Source: Voacanga thouarsii (Eukaryota > Streptophyta > Magnoliopsida > Gentianales > Apocynaceae). Taken from it: DNA of 64,000 nucleotides. Location of the stretch: NCBI GenBank assembly GCA_026120185.1, contig JANUWF010001272.1, forward strand, positions 2,108,001 through 2,172,000. The letters run 5' to 3'. Below the pieces are notes generated by a model. It had not been told where the DNA came from and searched no databases. It saw only the letters and a program-made list of their open reading frames with translations. Position numbers and translations under genes: made by a program. How positions within the stretch are numbered: position 1 is the first letter of the stretch; each line of letters opens with the position of its first letter. Positions 55,425-64,000 of this stretch are shown here, one piece after another.

Positions 55425-56696
55425 ATGGATGGTGCTCAAAATAACAATACTGGGAATATGAGGGTTATGGATGACTTTGTGAAACCTACAATCTCAGGCA
55501 CAGGCTTGAGTATCACTAGGCCTAGGATAGATGCAAATAATTTTGAAATAAAGCCCAATATTATCCAGATAGTTCAAAACATAGTTCAATTTGATGGGCT
55601 AGCTGAAGAAGATCCCAACTCTCATATAACTAGTTTCCTTGAGATTTGTGATACTTTTAAGATGAATGGTGTTTCTGAGGATGCCATAAAGTTAAGACTT
55701 TTTCCTTTTTCTTTGAGGGAGAGAGCCAAATCATGGTTAAAGTCTTTACCTACAGGTTCTATTACTACTTAGAATGCTCTAGCTGAAAAATTTCTAGCCA
55801 AATATTTCCCTCCAATTAGGACAGCTAAACTTAGGAATGAGATATTTGCCTTCCAACAATTAGATTCTGAGCCCTTATATGAAAGTTTGGAGAGACTCAA
55901 GGAAATGTTGACAAAATGCCCACACCACGGATTTGAGCTCGGAATGCAAATGCTCAAATTTTTGAATGGCCTCACGTTTGCAACACGTCAAGTGGTGGAC
56001 TCTTCTGCAGGGGGTTCTATCAATCATAAGACCCCGGAACAAGTGTTTGATCCTATTGAAAATTTAGCTTCTAATAACTACTCTTGGGGAAGTACAAGGT
56101 CTGGAGCTCGTGTGCAAGGAGTACACAAAGTGGATGCTATGGTAGCATTGGAAGCTAAGGTGGACACCTTGACTCAGAAGATGGAACAAATGGTGATGCC
56201 TTAAGGCCAAGTATTAAATGTAAGTTGTGATTTTTGCAAAGAGGGACACCCAAATCATGAATGCCAAAATGTGAGGCCACTCCAAGAAACCACGGAACAA
56301 GCGGCCTTTGTAGGTAATATCCGTCTAGGTAACAACCTTTATAGCTTTGCCTAGAATCCTGGTTGGAGAAATCACCCTAATTTCTCTTGGAGCAATGGAA
56401 ATCAACCTAGGCAGGGCTCTTTAAATTTTGGAGGAAATCAAAGGAACCAAAACCCCATGAACAATAATACAGCACTTTTAAAGCCACCATTGGAAAAATT
56501 GATTGGCCAATTGATAAGTACAATGGAGACTAAGTTCCAAGGGGTCGATATTACAACAAGGAACCTAGAGGCCTCCATGCACAACTTGAAAAACCAAATT
56601 GGTCAACTAGCTAAATTACTGGGAGATTGTCAAGCCAGGACATTGCTAGGAAACACTGAGGAAAATCCACGAGATCAAAGCCGTGGAAAATATTGA
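55425..56696 (+). pseudogene. Element D2 gag (three stops)
   Basis: A single frame of about 420 codons from ATG 55425, interrupted by TAG at 55770 (former TGG in the SITTW motif), a TAA near 56203 and a TAG near 56352, and otherwise open. Segments: SITRPRIDANNFEIKPNIIQ, GLAEEDPNSHITSFLEICDT, LRLFPFSLRERAKSWLKSLP, PPIRTAKLRNEI, MLTKCPHHGFELGMQM; zinc knuckle CDFCKEGHPNHEC (56226-56264); C-terminal coiled-coil-like LEASMHNLKNQIGQLAKLL. This is full Athila-type gag length (capsid plus nucleocapsid) with no protease after it. The few lesions suggest it was functional until recently. Confidence 0.88.
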
Positions 56697-56735
56697 AGCC
56701 ATTTCTTTTTTACTTTACTACCGTGCTGGGATAGT

Positions 56736-56914
56736 TAGCCCAACAAATGGAGGTGCTCCTACGCTTGCAGGGATCTGTCGATGACATGGCAAGACGGTAA
56801 GCTACTATGGAGCAGCAATTGGCTGAATGGAGGCAGCATTCTTCCGGGCAACATGGTGGTGAGGGCACTTTCGCGCCGGATGATGATGATGGTGAGGAGA
56901 AGGAGGAGGACTAA
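56736..56914 (+). pseudogene. Tail of the second ORF retained in D2
   Basis: One frame reads MEVLLRLQGSVDDMARR, a TAG, ATMEQQLAEWRQHSSGQ and an acidic end FAPDDDDGEEKEED before TAA. The layout (coiled coil, then acidic C-terminus) corresponds to the end of the second ORF in element E (44700-44873). It marks the right edge of the deletion that removed pol and most of that ORF. Confidence 0.5.
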
Positions 56915-57244
56915 TGATGATTGTTCCACATTTTCGCTTATTGATCACTCTTGTTTTTCCTTTATCTTTTAATGTCTTTTCTAGTTAGTTTTTTATTTTT
57001 TTTTTCTTCATCTGTTCCATTTTCTTTCTTTCGTTTTTGATTTATTTTTCTTTTCTAGTTTTTATGCTTTGGCGTTTCTTTTGTATTTTTCTTTTTAGGT
57101 ACTTTGCCAATGTCTCGTTCTTCAGGAATTCAACGCTTGTACAACAAATTGCACAATGAATGGAAGTATTATCTTTCTTATCTCTTCTTCTTTATATATT
57201 TGGTCCCATGGTATTGTTTATTCCTTATTCTATTTATTTATCCA

Positions 57245-57277
57245 TTGAGGACAATGTCCAGTTTAAGTGTGGGGGAG
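57245..57277 (+). promoter_or_regulatory. Internal polypurine-like motif of D2
   Basis: TTGAGGACAATGTCCAGTTT then AAGTGTGGGGGAG, well preserved, about 1.5 kb before the true polypurine tract. It could prime an extra plus strand. Confidence 0.6.
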
Positions 57278-57892
57278 TGATTTGATTGAAAATTCTTCTA
57301 TGCATAATTCTTTTATACTTTATCCTTCTTGTGAGCAAAATTTTCAAATTTTCAAATTTTTTTCTAATTTTCTTTGAGATTTCAAGCTGTATTTTTAATA
57401 CATGTCTTTATGATGGATTATAGAGTATATGTTCTATATCATTTATGGTTTATGCATGACTTTTTGCACACACTTGGACTAAGTAGTTCTTGATCAAATG
57501 CTTTACATTGTTCTTAAACCTGTATTTCTACTAAAATTCATGGAGCATTCTAGAACTTACTTAAATACCTCTCGAGGCAAAACAAGAAAGACACTCATGA
57601 TTTAACTTAGGGAAGATGGTAATAGGCCTTCTTTGGATAGTTTGAGCTTTTCAAGCCTACCTATTTTTATATTATCCCTAATGCCTATTTTGAACATGAA
57701 TTGGTGAATTTCTTTTTGTAAAACCCGTTATCATACTTTGTCCATTGCTTGTTTCTGAGAGTTTGAATAATTCTTCTAAATCTTTATGTTCTTGATGGAT
57801 AAAAGTATATGTAGGAGAATGTTAAGGGAGAATACTTGGAGAAAGATCATGACTTGTTACTTTCAGTCATGTATCAATAGTTGTGTTGAGCT

Positions 57893-58082
57893 AGAAAAAA
57901 AAAGAAAAAAAGAAAGAGAGAAGAAAGATTGAAAACAAGAAAAGAAAACAAAAAGTTGCTGAAAAATAAAAAGATGGAAAGAGAGAAAATGAGAAAGAAA
58001 AGAACATCAGCAGTGAAAGAAAAAAGAAGAAATGAAAAGAAAGAAAAGAAAATTGAAAGAGAAATAAAAGAAAGATCACAAG
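57893..58082 (+). repeat. Purine-rich (A/G) tract in D2
   Basis: Nearly pure AAAGA/GAGAAAG text of about 190 bases; counterpart of 35170-35390 in D1. No coding sense. Confidence 0.8.
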
Positions 58083-58757
58083 AGGAATAGTGTTTGAGCT
58101 GTAAAAGTTGAGTTTATATCAAGTCCTTGACACCATTGCTGAAAAGTCGAGTGATCTTGTGAAAATAGAGAAGCGTTGATAAAGGAAGTGAAAAAAGAAA
58201 AGAAAGAGAGAGAAAATGCAGGATTTGCTTAAGTTGAACTGTAATTTCTAAACTGGGTTATGGGTTTTAATTGATTTGGGATAGGAGAGCAAGAAGTGTT
58301 TGGAAATTGTTGATACATTTTGTTTATCCTTTTCTTGTGAACTCTCAACTTCTCTGATATTTGATTCTCCTATATGCTTCATTTGACAAGTTATATTACA
58401 AGCCTCTAGCCTTACATTACAAGCTTGACAATCCTACTTAACCTAAGTAGAATCATGATATGTCTTGGATTAGTGGAGAGAGTGTATGAAAGGTAAGCTT
58501 ATGAAATGCATATTCTTTTTGAACTAACTTCTTTCCAATGGTTTGAGAATATTGTTAGGTATTGAGATGGTTCTACTAAGTCACTATTTACCTACACAAG
58601 TCTAGCATTTGTTGTGAAAGATGTAGTAGCATGTGTTTTATGTTCTTGAATAAAGGAAGCATTGAAGATATTGTGTTGAAATTGATTGAGTGATTAATGA
58701 AACCTTGTATTTTTCCTACTTGTCTTTGATACTTTGCTTGAAGACAAGCAAAGAGCT

Positions 58758-58771
58758 AAGTGTGGGGTAAT
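58758..58771 (+). promoter_or_regulatory. Element D2 polypurine tract
   Basis: AAGTGTGGGGTAAT preceding the 3' LTR; one change (G to T) from the D1 and E tracts. Confidence 0.8.
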
Positions 58772-58772
58772 A

Positions 58773-60321
58773 TGATAGGGCCTAAATTAGTCATGTTTTT
58801 CCTAATTATTTAAGGCTCTTTTGTGATACATTCTGTACAACAACTAGTCATATTCCTTCATATTTGAGATTTTACCATTGAAAAGGTGTTTTGTGCATTA
58901 TTTCAAATTTTAGGAGTAAAATAAAGTAAAAACGTAGCAAAATAGAACCAAGGCGGTGCCGGACAGATTAGAGGAATCGGCACCGGCCATTAGCTAGTGG
59001 CATAAACTTCGAGGCGATGAAAATTTATTGAAACAGGACCAGAACATAATCGAACCGGCGCTGGCTCCAGTAGCCAAGGCGGCCCTGGCTGCACTCTGGA
59101 CAATATTGCATGGAAATCAAGAAAAAATCGGTGAACAACTGAAGAAACAAAACACAACCAATGCTGGCTCCAGTAGCCAAGGCAGCGCCGGCTGTACCCT
59201 GAGAATAAGATAGAATCTTGATTTTTGCACGCTGTTTTTGATAATTTATGGAATTTTAGTATCTTTCTACTTCTACTCGGCCAAGAACCTTACACCAACG
59301 AGTTTAGGCACTTTCTAAACCTATAAATAGATGGAAAACACAAGGGGAAAGGAGAGAATTTATGGATTATCATAGAAAATCACTCAAGTTAAAAGAGGAA
59401 TTCTTCAAATCAATGAGGATTGTGCAAGAAGGTCTTTAAAGGAAAAAGAAAGAGACTTGTCTATGAGTGCTTTCTTTTACTTTGTTTTCTTTTTCTTGAA
59501 CAATAATGTATTAATTGCTTTACTGTAGTTTGACATTGTTTTAGATATTCATGATTTTTAGGGTTATTTGATCTTTTGATTAATTGATTATTATTCTTGG
59601 TATTTAATTAATTGGGTTGATCACGAGATTAATTGGTTGTTTCTTTCTATTAACTTGCTTGAAAATAGGGTTGATGGTGGTTTCAATTTGTTAATTTCAT
59701 ATTTGTTGTCTCTTGACTTGCTTGGGAAATGAGTTAATTGCAAAGAACAAAGATAATTGGAGGTTAATTGATGTCTGCCAGAGTATGAATTCATTGCTTA
59801 ATTTCATGTTTTAAGTTTGCCAGAGTATGAAAATTTAATTAAGGATTGTGTTTAATGCATCTTTTGGGTGAATTAGTTGAGACAAAGTATGTGATGCTAA
59901 TTTGTCTAGAAGATAATGATTTCATGGATTGAGAAAGAAGTGAGTCTGCTTTCATCTTTCATGATGCCGAGAGAATAATTAGTTATGATAATGATTGGGT
60001 TCTTTAAGATCATGTTCATCTAAATAATGGTTGGACTACATAATTCTCCATCGTTGACATATATATATATATATATATATATTTATTTTCTTTTGTTTTA
60101 TTTTTATTTCGTTTTCACTTTATTGAGTCGGTTAAACAATGAAAGAAAAGGGATTAATGTATACTTGTTCCTTGAGGATCGACACTCGTTTGAACCCTAT
60201 GCTATGTTAATGATGAGTACGGTTGCTCATATGTGTAATTTGGTTTTAACGTTTGAATTTAACTTGATTGGGAATGTGCTTATTTTATATATGATTTTTA
60301 AATCCAAATCCGAACACATCA
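58773..60321 (+). repeat. Element D2 3' LTR
   Basis: 1549 bases, TGATAGGGCCTAA…GAACACATCA, TATA box 59322-59330, a short TA run near 60058-60081 absent in the 5' copy. Ends directly before the ATGTG duplication. Confidence 0.92.
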
Positions 60322-60486
60322 ATGTGCATAATTGTTTTTATGTTTATTTGTTTTTTAGATTGGTTAAATGAATCTATGAAGCCCTTTTTGTTGAGTGAGA
60401 TGATATTATTTTAGGTTTTAGAAATTAAGTTGGCATATGAGAAGTGAAGTGAATTTGATTGTATGATGTAGGCATAAGGACTATTG

Positions 60487-60536
60487 TAGTCTAGCGGTAA
60501 AGGTTTGAGAATTATCTCTTAGTGATTCGAGATTGA
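60487..60536 (+). other. tRNA-like segment in element A 3' LTR
   Basis: TAGTCTAGCGG (60487-60497) resembles an A box, and GATTCGAGATTGA (60524-60536) a B box, with tRNA-like spacing. In the 5' LTR the A-box half remains near 4078-4090 but the B-box half is deleted between short repeats (CTCTT…). It occupies about the same distance from the LTR start as the tRNA-like segment in family B. Confidence 0.45.
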
Positions 60537-62409
60537 ATCTTAACTACCATGAAATTATTTTCTTCTACCTCTTTTTACCCTATGGCCGAAAATTGCAGCT
60601 CGATTGCTGCCACTCTTGTTTCTTATTCTTAAAAAAAAAAAATCAGAGTTCAAGTTACTCTTGAATCATGAATTTTTATTCATATACATATCCTTTAATA
60701 TCCAAATATTTGCAAATATCTATTAGCTATTGATTATATATACTAAATATTATTTACAAAATCAAATTTTTTGTGTTTTAAATATTTTATAATTATCCTA
60801 GTTATCCTAAGAATTTTGGCAGCTTGAAAGGGAACCTAATTCAGCTGCAAACTTGGAGATTAATTCTCCCAAAACTTAGTATTTAAAATATTATAGATAG
60901 AAATTATAATCTCCTTGAATTATCATATAATAATTATCAAGTGATAATTATCCTTGCATATTTTCGATACCACTAGATTCTTAGCATAAAAAAGGTTTGC
61001 CTGATTCCCAATTGTCTTAGAATTTTAGTGGATAGACTTAATTGAGTTCAGCCACCAGTATTTGAAGCTTAAGACTTCTCCAAGTTAGCCATTTCGAATT
61101 TGAGATTGTGCTGAAGATAAGAGCATCTAATTTTCTTAACACTCCAACTCTTATCTTTTCCATTTAGAGGAATTTTCACTTATCTAAGCCACCAAACTTC
61201 AGCATTCCTTTTAGCCATTTTGTACACGCACCCATTCATATGTCCATATGAAAACAAAACCAAACCAGATCCTCGCAAGTTTTAGTCATCACACACAATG
61301 CCAAAAGCCTTCCCAATTGCACTAAATTCCAGTAGTGTAATTCGAGCACTCTCTTCACAAGTTTTCACTCAATTTCTGTCAGCCTAGGACACTAAAAAGC
61401 TGGAAAATTTTTCTCCTTTCTACTATAGCTGGCCGAAACACAGGGAAGCTAAATATAGGCTCTCAAACTACTTGAAATTTCTGATTCTTATCTTCTTCTT
61501 GCTGAGCAGAATTTTCATTTTTATAAAACTCTCTTTTCTTTTCCCTTTTTCAGCAATTTGGTTCTTCTACCCTATTTTCCTCCACAACTAAACGGCAGCA
61601 AACCACCTTCATGAACTGAAAATATATTTTGTTTCTTTTCCTTCGTAGCTGACCAAAACACAAAGCTAGAAGAGAGACTTTCTATCCTAGTAAAACTCCG
61701 AACTCTAGTTTTATTTCCATCAAGTAGAATTCTCATTTGTCCAAGCCACTTCAACACAAACATCATTATTCTGAACACAACTTTCGGCTAGCCCTCACAC
61801 AGCCATACAAAATCAGACATAACCAAAACAACTTCATCTAAGTCACCAAATCTCAGTGACTTTGGCCATACTTCATCAAATAAAAACAGTCAACATTTTA
61901 ATCCTTCACCAACTTAGGCCGAGCAAACCTTTTCTATCCTTCTGAGAATACTAGTTTAATTAGATTACTACTTTCCCTCAGCCTTTAGCACTAATTTTGT
62001 TTTTTATTAGCATAAATTCACATATGTGAACTGAGATAACTTGTGCTAAATACCAGAACACTTCCATACTCTATTCTTCTTAGCCTATAGCCTACTGAAA
62101 TACTAGAAACAACAAGAAGACCTTTTGATTCCCTCAAGCAACATTTTTAACCATACCAAATTAGAGAAAATTGAATTCACACCCATAGAAATCTCAATGT
62201 TCATCACTTTGTAACAGCCAAACCGAAGCAACCATTTAACTCTCTAGTTGCAAGCATTCTTTCTTTTCCTTCATAAAAACACAGCACTCCCATTCATAAG
62301 ATCTCTTTGAAGTAACTTGTTTTCTTCATTTTAACTTCCCTATTTCTTTCCCTTTGAACTAAAATAAAGATCTAATTTCCCTCCATTCTCTTTGCAACCA
62401 TACGGAAGT

Positions 62410-62965
62410 TGTAGAAATCCTAAGCAAATCTTCTCATTCTTCTACTTTCAACGGATTCAACTTGATCATTTAAGAGTCATCATCCGATCTTATAGAGGTA
62501 AACATTATAGCTTATTTAAAGTGTTTTGTTTGGATGAGTTATTTGATTTAACATTCAGTTTATCTAGAGCTTGGATATATGTGATGACCTAGATGTAATC
62601 TTTTGGATTAGTTAAGCATGTTTTGATAAAAGCATGATCATGGAGAATTTGAGTTATGTAATTGATTGATCTTTTGATGGATCTATGATTTTATAATTAT
62701 AAGCATGCTTTACTAGTAGTAGGATCATAGAAAATGTGAATTATGATGTAGGATGAATTTAATGGTCTTTTATAAGATGGAGTAGATTATTATTTGTTAA
62801 CTTGATAGATTAGGAATTCTGTGATAATTAGATTAGATTGTAAAACAATGGTTATATGCATATTTGGGATGGTTGAAGAACTATGAACATTATTTGACGA
62901 GTTTGATGCACAATTGACACAATAAATATATGTATTCACAATAAAGACCTAGATTTGGCATATTC
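62410..62965 (+). other. Segment of A 3' LTR absent from its 5' LTR
   Basis: AT-rich, no reading frame longer than about 60 codons. Flanked by LTR text collinear with 5930-5950 of the 5' LTR. It either was lost from the 5' LTR or entered the 3' LTR; no target duplication or terminal repeats seen, so a 5' LTR deletion is more likely. Confidence 0.5.
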
Positions 62966-63161
62966 GAACGATTGTTATTATACCATGTATTTGGGAAGTT
63001 TGCTACTGTGCTATGATATATGCTTTTAGATAAAGAGTACGTCTGAAATGAGAGAGCAAGGTAGTCAAACTTGTATTTCTATCTTAACTACTTTAAGTTA
63101 GTCCTTGCATTATATATTTAGTACTAAAGCTTTGAATTGCACGTCATTTTTGCAATGTATG

Positions 63162-64000
63162 TGATAGGGGCTAAATTAGTCATATTTTTTCTTGTTATTT
63201 GAGGCCATTTTGTGATATATTTTGTGAAATAACTAGTCATATTCTTTTCTATTTGATATTTCCCTTATAAAATACTTTTTTGTAATTTTATGCAAGAATA
63301 AGGGAAAATTAGAGCTAATTGTGTGATTTTCAGAATAGAGGTGGTGCTAGCCCAAGAAGGACAGCCGGCGCCGGTCTTCCACTGGAAAAATAGGGAAGTG
63401 TAGAGCAATTGGAAGAACAAAGGAATTGAATGAAACAGGGTAATTGGAATTGGAAACAAAGAAACAATTTCAGCTGGCTTCATCAATTAAGCTGACGACA
63501 AGAAGAAGATAGCAGCAACAAAACAAAAGAAAAAAGTGAATTCAGTGGGGCCAAGGTAGGTGAAGAAAGGTTAAAAAAGGTGGCTGAGAAAAGGATAAAA
63601 GGGAAATTGCACTGCAGCAATTTTCGGTAGGTTTGGATGGTATGCGGCTCAATTGAGCCAAGGCAAGGAAAGTGGCTCAATCGAGCCACTGCGATAACAA
63701 AGAAAGGTAATTGAAATTCAGTGGCTTCCGTATGGCTCGAATTGAAGCTGATTTCAGTGATTGCAATTTTACATCAATTGAAGCCAAATCCCGTAACAAT
63801 AGAATTGCAAATTCAGCACAACAAGACAAAAGTCCAAATTGAATCCAACTTGATTTCCAATTCTCCAATTCAAAAAGTCAAAGACGGTGGACTTATTTAG
63901 TTACTTAGGATTTTATTTTGGTTTTTATTACTCCTTTTTTGTTTTGGATTATTTTTAGGTAATTTCTTCTTCTTTACTTAGGACTCTTTTAGGAACTTTG
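63162..64000 (+). mobile_element. Element F: start of a further Athila-like LTR, cut by window end
   Basis: Begins TGATAGGGGCTAAATTAGTCATATTTTTTC, clearly related to D and E LTR starts, and follows the same plan for about 200 bases (TAATTTTATGCAAGAATAAGG, then CCGGCGCCGG at 63365). The next 500 bases differ from D and E and include GGCTCAATTGAGCC palindromes. GTATG at 63157-63161 would be its target duplication. No internal region is reached. Confidence 0.8.

Larger units (their letters stand above)
53478..60321 (+). mobile_element. Element D2: gag-only Athila-related element
   Basis: 6844 bases, LTRs 53478-55035 and 58773-60321, perfect target duplication ATGTG (53473-53477 and 60322-60326), primer site 55042, gag 55425-56696, a short remnant of the second ORF 56736-56914, internal polypurine-like motif 57245, polypurine tract 58758. 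No protease, RT, RNase H or integrase, and only about 40 bases separate gag from the second-ORF remnant, so pol has been cleanly lost. Same LTR family and same 3' internal region as D1. Non-autonomous; trans-mobilisation by an Athila-like relative is inferred. Confidence 0.93.
3790..63161 (+). mobile_element. Element A: decayed Tekay-like chromovirus, host of the nest
   Basis: Ty3/gypsy element in pieces: 5' LTR 3790-7052, primer site 7055, leader frame 7157-7648, gag 7985-8711 and 47773-48165, PR-RT-RNase H 48180-49985, integrase and chromodomain 51720-53320, polypurine tract 53337, 3' LTR from 53350. It is interrupted by element E, a C-family solo LTR and element D2. With inserts removed, the internal region is about 5.5 kb, matching the 5.36 kb of intact-order element B. 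All frames carry multiple stops. The right end of the 3' LTR is not reached: element F starts at 63162. CAATG at 3785-3789 would be the left target duplication. Confidence 0.85.
53350..63161 (+). repeat. Element A 3' LTR, split by element D2 and cut by F
   Basis: Left piece 53350-53477, right piece 60327-63161. Collinear with the 5' LTR: AAGAACTTGGGGAATATGAG, CATAATTGTTTTTATG, TTTTAGGTTTTAGAAATTA, and near the end CCATGTATTTGGGAAGTTTG at 62981. About 550 bases at 62410-62965 have no counterpart in the 5' LTR, and the tRNA-like B box region at 60520-60570 is also absent there. The last part of the LTR is missing because element F begins at 63162. Confidence 0.82.

Noticed and set aside
57891..58079. 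Phe/Ser-rich minus-strand frames in the purine tracts (35207-35392, 57891-58079)
   Set aside because: Low-complexity translation of an A/G tract.

Overview
The window is plant nuclear heterochromatin made almost entirely of nested LTR retrotransposons. It is AT-rich. I find no host protein gene, no intact tRNA or rRNA gene and no CRISPR array. The lineages point to an angiosperm: chromodomain Ty3/gypsy elements resembling the Tekay/Del clade, with LTRs of 3.3-4.4 kb and an iMet-tRNA type primer site, and Athila-like Ty3/gypsy elements with a TGGCGCCGTTGCC-type primer site, an FEIKP...FLEICDTFK gag and an AAGTGTGGGGGA polypurine tract. I cannot name the species. Family names A-G used below are mine.

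Layout from the outside in. (0) Element A, a decayed chromovirus, has its 5' LTR at 3790-7052 and its 3' LTR starting at 53350. It sits in a possible older LTR (G, 1635-3789). (1) Element E, Athila-like (8712-47767), is inserted in A's gag. (2) Element D1, an Athila-related non-autonomous element (10857-37608, target duplication GTGTT), is inserted in E's gag. (3) A solo LTR of family C (14356-34700, duplication CATAA) is inserted in D1. (4) Element B, the best preserved chromovirus (15401-33804, duplication TAGGA/CAGGA), is inserted in that solo LTR. (5) An inverted solo LTR of B's own family (18124-22429, duplication GATAT) is inserted in B's 5' LTR. Later hits on the outer layers are a truncated inverted B-family LTR in E (39450-43346), a C-family solo LTR in A's RNase H/integrase junction (49986-51714, duplication GCTAA), D2 in A's 3' LTR (53478-60321, duplication ATGTG) and a related LTR, F, entering at 63162. 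A minus-strand C-family LTR fills 1-1344.

Only A and B carry pol: protease, reverse transcriptase, RNase H, integrase and chromodomain in one gag-pol order. Both are broken by stops and frameshifts. B keeps the RT FIDD box and the integrase D-35-E triad but has lost a zinc-binding cysteine. A has lost two integrase catalytic residues. E and D2 have gag but no pol. D1 has neither gag nor pol, and in the gag position carries an unrelated broken reading frame. E, D1 and D2 would therefore have needed enzymes from another element.

The observations I consider most worth following are: a small pre-gag reading frame conserved with synonymous changes between A and B; the unidentified reading frame that replaces gag in D1; tRNA-like A-box/B-box pairs inside two chromovirus LTR families; arrays of imperfect GGCGCC palindromes in the Athila-like LTRs; and the B 5' LTR that contains its own inverted copy. 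Identities quoted are rough counts by eye; no alignment was run.
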